27,837 bases of DNA, taken from a virus. The position numbers and the translations under genes were made by a program. Positions 7,831 to 16,156 of the stretch are shown piece after piece (positions within the stretch are counted from its first letter, which is position 1; every line of letters starts with the position of its first letter). Where the stretch lies: positions 1 to 27,837 of IMG/VR virus record IMGVR_UViG_3300025120_000413, one strand, 5' to 3'. A model generated the notes under the pieces. The model saw only the letters and a program-made list of their open reading frames with translations. It ran no database searches and was not told where the DNA came from.

Positions 7831-10121
7831 TATAATCTTCCTCTGCTAAAAATGTTCTTGGCCTCTGTGTAGAGGTCCTTAATCTTTCTTCCTATGTTAA
7901 TTACTTCCGATAGAGAACCACCCTCTTCTTTCAGGTACTGCCTCAACTCATTGGCTTGTGCCTTATCTACCACCTGAGACTCTCCATCTTTATTATTAGT
8001 TACGCCATATTCATCTACTGGATTTGAAATGTATACACCTTGGTTGTTGAAACGAGTCAATTGCAAAATATTGGTGTATTTCCCACCGTCAAAAACGTGT
8101 TCCACCTGGGTCACTCTGTACAGTCCAGAGAACATTCCCTGCTGTGATGATTCCATTTCGTAGATGCCCGTCTTGTCGTTTACGTCAGTGGGCATCTTGA
8201 AGTTCAACATTATGATCGGTTCCGCCAGGTCTGGGTTGTAGCACTTTCTTTTTACGTCCCACACCGCGTTGAGATTCCCCCTCCAAAAGCCTATCGTTTC
8301 ATCCTTGCTGACCCCGGGTGCAACTTCCTTTGGCTCCGCGGGAATGAACTGTGATTGCCCCATCCATGCTGGATCTCCCAGTATCTCCATCCTGATGTTA
8401 ACCATGTCAGCCAGTGGATGTGTGAGCTCATCTATGAACTGATCCACGAACGTGAATCCACCACCTGTCTTGTTTGTGCCTGCTGACTTGGCCACGCCGG
8501 GATAACTCCTGTAAATCAAATTTTGATCTTGCACATTGTCATCTGGGTTGAGAACTCCCCTTCTCTTTTCGACATTAATCTGTGATACCTTGTTCTTTCT
8601 CGATGCATCGGCCTCCACATCCTTCAGCCTGCTCTGATAGTAAGATACCTTGTAGTCGATGTTGAGATCTAAAATATCCACGTTGTCGCCCGTGAACATG
8701 TAGTCGTAGGTCTTGTACACGAAGTTCTTGAAATTCTGTCCCGTGCTGACGCCCGGTATCGACAGTGAGTATGCGTGTACCTTGTATGGTGAGACCACAA
8801 ACTTGAACTTCTTGACATTCATATTTCTTTTGAGGTCAAATTCTTCAGTCGGGATCACGCTGGACCTTATCCTGAAGTAATCGAACCACATGTTGGAATC
8901 GTTCTTGGCCTTTTCGTACACTGCTTGTGCACCGCCCACAGATTCAACACCACTCAAAGTGTCTGCAACTTTGGTCTTCCACTGATCGAAACTTATGTCT
9001 GAGAACTTTGGGTCCGATTTCATTACTTCTTCCAACACCTTTATTATGCTGGTCGTAGTGTTGATCTGCATGAAGTTAGTACCTGTTGAGTGCAGGTTCG
9101 CCGCCCTCCTGAATCCTGGATCTACCGCCTGACTGGTCATCGGTGACTCATTGAAGAATTCGTTTTTAATTTTGATCTTTTGTGGATTAAATGACTCGTC
9201 TATGCTTATCTCATACTTGTCTGGAATGCTGACCCCAGAAGTTTTTGTTTCTGACCGATTCTGGCGATTCAGTATGTCCTCTAGTTCCTTCACCACACCA
9301 CTCAACGTCTGATCCTTGGAAAAAAGTGTTCCCGTTGTCCTTGGGTAGATGGTCTTGTCCAGGTATCCGACCTCGTTCATGGGTATCGCCGTCGCAGTGT
9401 ATACGGTGCCTCCTTGGTTGACATTTAACTGCATGTTGGTCATTTTGATCGGTATGATTCTTTTCATTGTTTCTTTTTGAACACCTGGTGGATTTGGTTG
9501 CCCTTTATCATCGAACCCTTGAAATTCTATTGTCAACAGGTACGGTGCGTCCACGTGATCCAGATAGCCGTTGTTGGCGGCCGCGGCCCTCATACGTTCG
9601 AACAGGGTTATGCCCGCCGGCTCTATGATTGTCATGCTTATCTGTGTGACCGATGTCGTTCTCCTCCTGTCGTTGAAGCCTGGTATGGCATTCATCCGTA
9701 CCTCGTTGAAGTAAAGGTCGCGATCTTTTTTGAAAGTCCTGGAACTCTTGCCAAGCACTGCCCCCAGTCTTCCTTTGTCCACTGTTTTGTTAAATTCATT
9801 GCTGGGATCTCTTCGGCTCTCCCGGGCGTTGGCGGATGATTCGGCGTGGCTGGCGGAGTTGCTGTCCGCTATACCCCCGCTCTTGATTAATATGTCATGT
9901 GGTGGTCTCAATGTCTTGGTGTTTTCTATTTCAGACTGGCTTAATGCTGATAGTGTGAACAATGCATTGTATGATGCGAACTTTTCCAGCACGTTTGGTG
10001 TGGACACGTTGTGGACAAAAATCTTGTTATCCACGGTCTTGGCGTTGTCATTGTGGATGTTGAATTGTGTGGATACCTTTGCTTTAATATCAACACTTGA
10101 TGTGCTTATGGTTTTTGCCAT
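7830..10121 (-). CDS. Large baseplate hub protein, gp27-like by position
   Basis: 763 residues. No short motif identifies it outright, but its place between gp53 and gp5, and its content (ISMTIIEPAGITLFERMRAAA, then IPIKMTNMQLNVNQGGTVYTATAIP, and near the C-terminus MFSGLYRVTQVEHVFDGGKYTNILQLTRF), fit the hub proteins of marine T4-like phages that serve as the platform between tail tube and spike. The last quoted segment resembles the closing strand pair of tube-like hub domains. It is about twice T4 gp27 (391 residues). A charged region at residues 85-130 is probably flexible. It starts 2 nt from the gp53 stop and its stop overlaps the gp5 start. Alternatives: a structural protein without a T4 counterpart. 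Confidence 0.72.
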   Translation of the reverse strand: MAKTISTSSVDIKAKVSTQFNIHNDNAKTVDNKIFVHNVSTPNVLEKFASYNALFTLSALSQSEIENTKTLRPPHDILIKSGGIADSNSASHAESSANARESRRDPSNEFNKTVDKGRLGAVLGKSSRTFKKDRDLYFNEVRMNAIPGFNDRRRTTSVTQISMTIIEPAGITLFERMRAAAANNGYLDHVDAPYLLTIEFQGFDDKGQPNPPGVQKETMKRIIPIKMTNMQLNVNQGGTVYTATAIPMNEVGYLDKTIYPRTTGTLFSKDQTLSGVVKELEDILNRQNRSETKTSGVSIPDKYEISIDESFNPQKIKIKNEFFNESPMTSQAVDPGFRRAANLHSTGTNFMQINTTTSIIKVLEEVMKSDPKFSDISFDQWKTKVADTLSGVESVGGAQAVYEKAKNDSNMWFDYFRIRSSVIPTEEFDLKRNMNVKKFKFVVSPYKVHAYSLSIPGVSTGQNFKNFVYKTYDYMFTGDNVDILDLNIDYKVSYYQSRLKDVEADASRKNKVSQINVEKRRGVLNPDDNVQDQNLIYRSYPGVAKSAGTNKTGGGFTFVDQFIDELTHPLADMVNIRMEILGDPAWMGQSQFIPAEPKEVAPGVSKDETIGFWRGNLNAVWDVKRKCYNPDLAEPIIMLNFKMPTDVNDKTGIYEMESSQQGMFSGLYRVTQVEHVFDGGKYTNILQLTRFNNQGVYISNPVDEYGVTNNKDGESQVVDKAQANELRQYLKEEGGSLSEVINIGRKIKDLYTEAKNIFSRGRL

Positions 10122-10123
10122 GT

Positions 10124-10423
10124 CTAAATTCCTAGATCCTTGAGCAGGTTCTCTTTCTTTGGTAACTGCACAATCACTCCGGGTTTAAAATCATAAATGG
10201 GGTCTTCTATTTGGTCTGGGTTACGCTGTGCGAACACCCACCAAAGCCTAGGTGAACCATACAGGTCATAGGCCAATAGGTCCGGCCTGTATGCGTAGGT
10301 CCTCTCTATGGTGTAACTTTGATCGTCATCTTCCGCCGTCAGCGTCCTGGGGTTTAAGATGTCTAGATAATTCTGTGTTTCCCCTGTGGCAAAATATGGT
10401 GATGTGTTCGAGTATTCGGCCAT
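10124..10423 (-). CDS. 53: Baseplate wedge protein gp53 (short form)
   Basis: 99 residues, half the length of T4 gp53 (196). The C-terminal half, DLLAYDLYGSPRLWWVFAQRN then DPIYDFKPGVIVQLP, is the LysM-like fold typical of gp53 and of small tail proteins of the LysM group: a short helix with YG..RLWW and a terminal strand G..I.LP. gp53 bridges adjacent wedges through gp25 and gp6. It sits directly ahead of the hub and gp5 genes, as in T4 where 53 precedes 5. Start and stop overlap or abut both neighbours, consistent with coupled translation of equal-stoichiometry parts. Confidence 0.82.
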   Translation of the reverse strand: MAEYSNTSPYFATGETQNYLDILNPRTLTAEDDDQSYTIERTYAYRPDLLAYDLYGSPRLWWVFAQRNPDQIEDPIYDFKPGVIVQLPKKENLLKDLGI

Positions 10424-11256
10424 TAGATGAATCCTACCTCGTCACCCTTGCCGTTCAACTCACCGTTGACGAATTGCTTCATGGAGAACTTCTTGATTGA
10501 ATCTCTGCTGTAGATTGGTGTCACCAGCACTGATATGTTTGATATTGTGGGTGCCCATGTCTGTGATTCTCCCTGTTGGGCAGTTATAAACTCGCCAGCA
10601 TCTGCTCCCGTCAACTTTTTGTATTCTGTGTTACCCTGTTTTGTAGATATGTAATCTATGCCCTGCCTCAATTCCATGTTGAAGGAGTTTATTACAACCG
10701 GTACCCTGTTGAACATGTGATCCCCGTATCCATAAAGGTGCAGGATCGGTGGGGGATTACCTTTGAGTCCATTTAGGCCGTCGTCTTTACCAAAGAACAT
10801 CTTGGTCGCCGTACGCAGGAAGTTCACCGTTGCCACCCAGTGTTTTGCGTCGTCTGAATTCTGTACAGGAAACTCACCAATTATGTTCATTTGTTCTACT
10901 TGTGAGTTCTGGTACGCCTGGTGTGGGAAATTGCTGTGTGTCATGTCCAATGCATTGTAGGCGGCCTGGTGTGCTATCTGCATTGTGGGTGTCAGAGGCC
11001 AGAACATGCCGTATGATTCTGCCAATGGCTTCATGATCGGATTGTTCTCAAAATCAAAAAACTGTCTCAATGGGCCTTCGGGGACCGTTAATCTCACACG
11101 CCAATCGGTCTTGTCGCTCCTGCCCGACCATTTGGCCCTGGCCTGCACTATCCTGCTGTCCGTGGAAATACCAGCACCCGTGAGCCTGGCCAAGGTCCTG
11201 TTGAATATTCCCCCTCCAACGTTTTTTATTATTTTTCCTATTTCTCCAAATGCCAT
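10423..11256 (-). CDS. Tail tube initiator/cap-like protein (gp48/gp54 type)
   Basis: 277 residues from the ATG at 11256 (MAFGEIGKIIKNVGGG). The frame stays open to 11325, but the T4 late promoter TATAAATA at 11301-11308 lies inside that extension, so the transcript begins downstream of the upstream ATGs. AAGGAAA at 11269-11275 then offers a ribosome site, spaced about 13 nt. Features: WRVRLTVPEGPLRQFF, an NPIMKPLAESYGMFWPLTPTMQIAH segment, GNPPPILHLYGYGDHMFNRVPVVINSFNM, and a final strand ISVLVTPIYSRDSIKKFSMKQFVNG. These are shared with marine T4-like proteins usually labelled gp48 or gp54, which share the tube fold and start tail-tube polymerisation on the hub. It is the first gene of the baseplate operon. 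Which of gp48 or gp54 it matches cannot be settled by eye. Confidence 0.75.
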   Translation of the reverse strand: MAFGEIGKIIKNVGGGIFNRTLARLTGAGISTDSRIVQARAKWSGRSDKTDWRVRLTVPEGPLRQFFDFENNPIMKPLAESYGMFWPLTPTMQIAHQAAYNALDMTHSNFPHQAYQNSQVEQMNIIGEFPVQNSDDAKHWVATVNFLRTATKMFFGKDDGLNGLKGNPPPILHLYGYGDHMFNRVPVVINSFNMELRQGIDYISTKQGNTEYKKLTGADAGEFITAQQGESQTWAPTISNISVLVTPIYSRDSIKKFSMKQFVNGELNGKGDEVGFI

Positions 11257-11300
11257 TATAATGGTTGCTTTCCTTTGTAAAATTTTGTATACTTTAACTA

Positions 11301-11308
11301 TATTTATA
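11301..11308 (-). promoter_or_regulatory. T4-type late promoter (perfect TATAAATA) for the baseplate operon
   Basis: The minus strand reads CCTATAAATATAG, containing the exact T4 late consensus TATAAATA. The predicted start near 11295 gives a leader of about 39 nt containing AAGGAAA before the ATG at 11256. It is the main promoter for the whole baseplate operon and fixes the choice of start for the first gene. Confidence 0.85.
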
Positions 11309-11399
11309 GGCATTATTCTAGGCACACTTAATTCACCATACGGCGCGATTCAACAGACCTGTTTGTGGTCATTTTCAATAACATACAGAAAAGGAATTT

Positions 11400-12380
11400 A
11401 TGAAGAGAGTCAAGTACCTGAACAATCGAGATCTGCTACTGCAGATACATGCCAGCAAGAACACCTACTGTTCATACGTGGCCAAAGAGGATTCACAGTA
11501 TGATTTGATAGTGCCCAATTTGAAGAAGGTAAATGCCAGTGCCGTGGCACAGGCCAGAAAAGCCAAGGCCAAGAGACTCACACAGGAAGCGTGGGAAGAG
11601 GCCAAGTCGGCAGGAATGAAAAAAATTAAGTTAGTGGACTACACAGTGAGTCCTAGGAAAATAGACAAGACGGATCTGGTGTTCAGGGTAATGATGTTTG
11701 ATCACGTGCCTATGGATAGTGAACGAAAGAAGAATCCAAAGACCGTAGCAGACCACCACAGCAAGGTCAATTTCCCACCGTTCCAGCATTACAGATTCGA
11801 TGTGAAAGGTAAACTGGTGTGCGTGGGTAAATCACACTGGGTGGGCGGAATGAGTAACGGACACTTCTCCGTAGATCATGGCAAGATGACAAACCAATTG
11901 GCAATGATGTACATGAAGTTGTGTGAACGTTATGGAACGAGAGCCAACTGGAGAGGTTACACATACAACGACGAGATGCAGTCACAGGCGTTGATGCAGT
12001 TGAGTCAGATTGGTCTACAATTTGATGAATCAAAATCGGACAATCCGTTTGCATATTACACAGCGGCCATAACAAACAGTTTCACGAGAATACTAAACAT
12101 CGAAAAGAAGAACCAATCTATTCGAGACGACCTGCTGGAGTTCAACAACATGATGCCTAGTTTCACGAGGCAAAACGAGAATGAGACATCAGGTCCTTCG
12201 TACAAAGAGAGAATGAAAACAGCACACGGAGATGTTATGCAGGTCAATAAAACTGGTATTGCAAAATTGAATAAAGCACTAAAGAAAAAAGGCAAGATTG
12301 AATCAAAGGACTTTGAAACTGTTAATTCTAAGAAAGTCGACATGACCAATCACCAACCAATTGTAAAGAAGAGATGGTAG
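11400..12380 (+). CDS. 55: Late transcription sigma factor gp55, enlarged
   Basis: 326 residues, against 185 in T4. The first 20 residues (VKYLNNRDLLLQI) match the T4 gp55 N-terminus (YNYVNNKELLQAI). Residues 165-245 match sigma region 2: MTNQLAMMYMKLCERY, NWRGYTYNDEM, then NPFAYYTAAITNSFTRIL and EKKNQSIRDD, which bind the RNA polymerase beta-prime coiled coil and the TATAAATA box. Between them lie about 110-130 extra residues (about 28-158), rich in Lys, with conserved-looking DLVFRVMMFDHVP and GKSHWVGGMSNGHFSVDHGKM. The C-terminus ends IVKKRW; the acidic SLDFLYE-type sliding-clamp motif of T4 gp55 is not seen. AAGGAA lies 4-5 nt before the ATG. It reads away from the late baseplate operon and is followed by gp47 after 5 nt. 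Confidence 0.88.
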   Translation: MKRVKYLNNRDLLLQIHASKNTYCSYVAKEDSQYDLIVPNLKKVNASAVAQARKAKAKRLTQEAWEEAKSAGMKKIKLVDYTVSPRKIDKTDLVFRVMMFDHVPMDSERKKNPKTVADHHSKVNFPPFQHYRFDVKGKLVCVGKSHWVGGMSNGHFSVDHGKMTNQLAMMYMKLCERYGTRANWRGYTYNDEMQSQALMQLSQIGLQFDESKSDNPFAYYTAAITNSFTRILNIEKKNQSIRDDLLEFNNMMPSFTRQNENETSGPSYKERMKTAHGDVMQVNKTGIAKLNKALKKKGKIESKDFETVNSKKVDMTNHQPIVKKRW

Positions 12381-12385
12381 TATAA

Positions 12386-13408
12386 ATGGCATTCTTTAAA
12401 AAAGTAGCGTGTTTTACAGACATACACTTCGGTATGAAGGGTAACAGTCGTATACATAATGATGACTGCGAAGCATTCGTGAAATGGTTTATAGAGCAGG
12501 CCAAAGCAGAAGGCTGTGAGACTTGCATATTCCTAGGCGACTGGCACCATCACAGATCAGCAACCAATGTTTCCACGATGAACTACACAGTTTCCAACAT
12601 GGAACGACTGGGTGCGGCATTTGAAAAAGTCTATGTCATCATGGGGAATCACGATTTATTCTACAGAGAAAAAAGAGAAATTAATTCCATGGAATTTATA
12701 AGAAACATACCAAACATACATCTCGTCAACGAATGGTTAGTCGAGGATGACGTTGCAATTATTCCGTGGATAGTGGGAGACGAATATAAAAAGATCCAAA
12801 AAATGAAACAACAGTATGTGTTTGGACATTTCGAACTGCCATACTTTAAAATGAATGCTATGGTGGATATGCCAGACGTGGGCGGAATACAGACTGATCA
12901 TTTTGCAGGCTGTGGACAGGTGTTCTCAGGACACTTCCATAAAAGACAAGTCATGAAGAATGTGACCTACATGGGTAATGCGTTTCCACACAACTACGCA
13001 GATGCATGGGACGATGACCGAGGCATGATGATAATAGAAATGGGTGGAAAACCAAAATATATTAATTGGCCAGACATGCCAAGATACATCACTATCAAGG
13101 TTTCGGAACTATTAGAGGATCCGGACAAGTACCTAAAACCTAACATGTATGTAAGAGTAACTTTAGATATAAAAATCTCATACGAGGAAGCAAACTTTGT
13201 CAGAGAAACGTTCATAGACAAATATCAATTGAGAGAATTACAACTAATCCCAGAACAAATTGATCAAGCACAACAACCGTTAGTCGAAGTACAAAAGTTT
13301 GACAGTGTTGATCAAATCGTTATTAAACAGTTACAAGGAGTTGATTCAGAAGTATACGACAAGAACATATTAACAGCAATTTACAACGATCTAGATGTCA
13401 CGAATTAG
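12386..13408 (+). CDS. 47: Recombination nuclease subunit gp47 (Mre11/SbcD-like)
   Basis: 340 residues, against 339 in T4. The five metallophosphoesterase motifs are all present: TDIHFG (D12, H14), FLGDWHHHR (D52, H54), VIMGNHD (N88, H89), FGHFE (H148) and SGHFHKRQ (H183, H185). These bind the two metal ions of the nuclease. With gp46 it forms the T4 equivalent of Mre11-Rad50, which resects double-strand ends for recombination-dependent replication and host DNA breakdown. The start is 5 nt after the gp55 stop, so gp55, gp47 and gp46 likely share an early/middle transcript. Confidence 0.96.
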   Translation: MAFFKKVACFTDIHFGMKGNSRIHNDDCEAFVKWFIEQAKAEGCETCIFLGDWHHHRSATNVSTMNYTVSNMERLGAAFEKVYVIMGNHDLFYREKREINSMEFIRNIPNIHLVNEWLVEDDVAIIPWIVGDEYKKIQKMKQQYVFGHFELPYFKMNAMVDMPDVGGIQTDHFAGCGQVFSGHFHKRQVMKNVTYMGNAFPHNYADAWDDDRGMMIIEMGGKPKYINWPDMPRYITIKVSELLEDPDKYLKPNMYVRVTLDIKISYEEANFVRETFIDKYQLRELQLIPEQIDQAQQPLVEVQKFDSVDQIVIKQLQGVDSEVYDKNILTAIYNDLDVTN

Positions 13409-13559
13409 TAAAAAAAAATTGATAAAAGTTTTAAAAGGCGAGCTCGAACAACCTATGTCTAAACAAACACTGTTGGATCAACTTGCAAAACCTGTAACTC
13501 AAGAAGAATGGTTACGTGGATACAATGAATGGAAAAGGAAACAACTTGCTAACGATTAA
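13395..13559 (+). CDS. Small basic hypothetical protein between gp47 and gp46
   Basis: 54 residues (MSRISKKKLIKVLKGELEQP to KRKQLAND). It starts inside the last codons of gp47 (14-nt overlap) in another frame and ends inside the start of gp46. It is Lys-rich at the N-terminus, with a helical middle (PMSKQTLLDQLAKPVTQEEWLRGYNEWKRKQL). T4 also has small ORFs (46.1, 46.2) between 46 and 47, so a gene in this place is plausible. There is no clear Shine-Dalgarno sequence, and translation may be coupled to gp47 termination. No function is recognised. The ORF fills what would otherwise be an unexplained 107-138 nt gap in a very compact operon, which supports it being real. Confidence 0.6.
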   Translation: MSRISKKKLIKVLKGELEQPMSKQTLLDQLAKPVTQEEWLRGYNEWKRKQLAND

Positions 13560-15321
13560 AGAACTCACAGTAAAGAACTTCATGAGCGTGGGCAACCAGG
13601 CCCAAGCAATAAACTTTTCGGATAAAAATTTAGTACTGGTCATTGGTGAGAACATGGATCTGGGTGGTGACGATGCAGGTGCCAGAAACGGTACTGGTAA
13701 GACCACAATCATAAATGCACTATCTTATGTGTTCTTTGGTGAAGCACTAACGAACATCAGAAGAGATAACCTTGTTAACAAGACTAACGAAAAAGGAATG
13801 TTGGTAAGTGTTAAATTTGTAAAAAACAATGTTGAATACACAATCGAAAGAGGCAGGAAGCCTCAAATATTTAAATTCTATGCAAACAACATTGAACAAA
13901 ATCTAGAATCCAATGAAGCACAGGGAGAGAACAGAGAAACACAGATAGAAATCAATAAACTGATGGGAATGACACATTCTATGTTCAAGAACATTATTGC
14001 ATTGAACACATATACCCAACCTTTCTTATCAACCAAACAAGCCGAACAGAGAGAAATAATTGAACAATTACTAGGTATAACACTGTTATCACAGAAAGCA
14101 GATCTACTGCGTGAAAAACAAAAAGCAACCAAACAGTTACTAACAGAAGAAAAATTAACAATAGATGCCAGGATGGCTTCTAATGAAAAAATACAAGAAT
14201 CTATAGAGAGTTTGAAAATAAGATCTAGTGCGTGGACCAGACAAAAGGTAGACGACGTCGAAGGCTTCAAAGAAGCGATAGCAGAGCTAGATAAGGTAGA
14301 TAGCGAAATTGAAATTGCGAAACACAAAAAACTACAAAAGCACAACGAAATGCAAACTGCACTAAGAAGTCTACAAAAAGAGAAAGCATATCACGAAGAT
14401 TCATTTACTAAAGCAGAAAGCACTGTAGACAAAACTGAAAGTGATTTGGAATATGCCGCACAACAAAGATGTCCAACATGTGAACAAGAATTACACGATA
14501 ACAAACACGAACAACTGGTTGGTAAACTGAAAACAACACTGACAGAATCTAAGGAATACGCTGAGAAGTTGAGAATCGATCTTGTAAAAATACAACAGGG
14601 CATTGACGATATTGGGGATCTAGGCAATGTACCTGACACATACTATGATACCATAGACGAGGCTTACAACCACAAAAGTTCGTTGCAAGATCTGAAAAGA
14701 CAGTTGGAGCAGACAGAGAAAAAAGAAGATACGTATGCAGAGCAGATCGAAGAGATGCAAAACAAAGCAATACAAAAAGTAGATTACGAAAAAGCCAACG
14801 AACTTGAAGACTTGCACAGGCACCAAGACTTCTTGTACAAACTGTTGACAGCAAAAGACTCGTTCATAAGAACAAGAATCATAGAACAGAACTTGACTTA
14901 TCTGAATCAGAGATTAGCGTACTTCTTGGGCAAGGTAAAACTGCCGCACACAGTCACTTTCCAATCTGATCTCACTGTGCGTATCGAGGAACTAGGCAGA
15001 GAACTAGACTTTGACAATTTAAGCAGAGGTGAGAGAAACAGATTGATATTGAGTTTGAGTTGGGCATTCAGAGATGTGTGGGAAAGCCTTTATCAACAGA
15101 TCAACTTGCTGTTCATTGACGAACTTGTAGATGCTGGTATGGACTTGTCGGGTGTTGAAAGTTCAATGGCAGTGCTAAAGGACATGAGTAGGACGCAAAA
15201 GAAGAACATATTTTTGATATCTCACAAAGACGAACTGGTAAGCAGAGTGAATTCAGTACTAAAAGTGGTTAAAGAGAATGGCTTCACAAACTATGCCAAC
15301 GATGTTGAAATTATTGTTTAA
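13525..15321 (+). CDS. 46: Recombination nuclease ATPase subunit gp46 (Rad50/SbcC-like)
   Basis: About 598 residues (T4: 560). Numbering from the GTG at 13516: Walker A NGTGKTT at 58-64 after the long loop GENMDLGGDD, coiled coil from about 165 to 450, zinc hook CPTC at 319-322, ABC signature LSRGER at 502-507, Walker B LLFIDE ending at D535/E536, and D-loop DAGMDLSG. It is the ATPase that gates the gp47 nuclease. Start choice is open: GTG 13516, ATG 13525, or TTG 13546, the last preceded by AAAAGGAAACAAC, the only strong ribosome site, and giving MLTIKELTVKNFMSVGN, the usual gp46 beginning. The stop overlaps the convergent gene at 15311 by 11 nt. Confidence 0.95.
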   Translation: MNGKGNNLLTIKELTVKNFMSVGNQAQAINFSDKNLVLVIGENMDLGGDDAGARNGTGKTTIINALSYVFFGEALTNIRRDNLVNKTNEKGMLVSVKFVKNNVEYTIERGRKPQIFKFYANNIEQNLESNEAQGENRETQIEINKLMGMTHSMFKNIIALNTYTQPFLSTKQAEQREIIEQLLGITLLSQKADLLREKQKATKQLLTEEKLTIDARMASNEKIQESIESLKIRSSAWTRQKVDDVEGFKEAIAELDKVDSEIEIAKHKKLQKHNEMQTALRSLQKEKAYHEDSFTKAESTVDKTESDLEYAAQQRCPTCEQELHDNKHEQLVGKLKTTLTESKEYAEKLRIDLVKIQQGIDDIGDLGNVPDTYYDTIDEAYNHKSSLQDLKRQLEQTEKKEDTYAEQIEEMQNKAIQKVDYEKANELEDLHRHQDFLYKLLTAKDSFIRTRIIEQNLTYLNQRLAYFLGKVKLPHTVTFQSDLTVRIEELGRELDFDNLSRGERNRLILSLSWAFRDVWESLYQQINLLFIDELVDAGMDLSGVESSMAVLKDMSRTQKKNIFLISHKDELVSRVNSVLKVVKENGFTNYANDVEIIV

Positions 15322-16156
15322 TACTGCCTAAAAGTTTCCCTATAGAATACAATTTATTATTTTTATCCTTGACTATGTAAAAGAACATTGTGCGGTCGAG
15401 GCCTAGTTTATCACAGATCTGTTGATTTAATTTTGCGTATTTTTCCCAACCATAATCTCGCGATATGTTATCCATCATAAAAGACCCACACGCTGTTGTA
15501 AGTTCGTTGTATTTTTTTTGGGCACTTATTAATGAACACGAATCCATTGTACGCTGTCTGGACCACCTTAAACCTATTCTGTTCCAGGTGAAATTGTACT
15601 TGGACATACTCATTGCAAAGGATTTTATGTTAGGATGATCGAAGTTGAAGTTGAACCCTTTGGCGGCTGTCACCCAAGCACAATCAATGTGTATGTCTAT
15701 CTCCTTCTGTTCACATTCCTTTAGAACTGATTGCCATTCTGGCCTGTCGCCGTAGAAGTAGTTTGGCAACGATACTATTAATGGCACGCCGGACTGTAGA
15801 TGTCCAGGCTCTGTGTGTTTTTTACCCATCACTGTGTAGTAAGCATATTCTTTTCCAAGTATCTGTATGTTCCATTTGTGTTTGCTGGCCAGGCTCTCTA
15901 TGAAGTGTGTGCAACCCATTATTACATCAACACAAGGAAAGGCGTCCCACCCTTGCAAGTGGTTTGTTTTGGTAGACCTGAACCATGCTGTGGCTCGATC
16001 GAGGAACTGATTGTGTGACACAGGTTCTTGTGGTTGGCTGTACCATGCCTGTTTGAGATCTGATAGATGTTTGTCCTCGAGAGGATGCAAGGTGGTATCA
16101 AGATCTGATAGTTGCAAATTATTGATATCTAACATACAGACTGGTCCTCCCGTCAT
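15311..16156 (-). CDS. PLP-dependent aminotransferase-like protein (fold type I)
   Basis: 281 residues, small for the family (usually 350-420). It shows the order of fold-type I PLP enzymes: MGCTHFIESLA (cofactor phosphate-side turn), VSLPNYFYGDRPEW at the place of the SNPNNPTG loop, IDIHIDCAW with Asp158 expected to bind the pyridine nitrogen, and SMSKYNFTWNRIGLRW with Lys186 as the Schiff-base lysine and Arg193. The C-terminal small domain looks shortened. The substrate is unknown. Two starts each have a ribosome site: ATG 16156 behind AGAGGAAA, and ATG 16135 behind GGGAGGA. It overlaps the end of the upstream oxygenase-like gene, so the two are co-transcribed. Identification is by motif only. 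Confidence 0.62.
   Translation of the reverse strand: MTGGPVCMLDINNLQLSDLDTTLHPLEDKHLSDLKQAWYSQPQEPVSHNQFLDRATAWFRSTKTNHLQGWDAFPCVDVIMGCTHFIESLASKHKWNIQILGKEYAYYTVMGKKHTEPGHLQSGVPLIVSLPNYFYGDRPEWQSVLKECEQKEIDIHIDCAWVTAAKGFNFNFDHPNIKSFAMSMSKYNFTWNRIGLRWSRQRTMDSCSLISAQKKYNELTTACGSFMMDNISRDYGWEKYAKLNQQICDKLGLDRTMFFYIVKDKNNKLYSIGKLLGSIKQ

Noticed and set aside
12380-12387. TATAAATG on the plus strand at the gp55/gp47 junction as a late promoter.
   Set aside because: Transcription from it would begin inside gp47, and the last base departs from the consensus.
13601-13700. Apparently broken Walker A motif in gp46 (long spacer between GEN and NGTGKTT).
   Set aside because: The same extended loop is usual in gp46 of marine T4-like phages, and the NGTGKTT core is intact.
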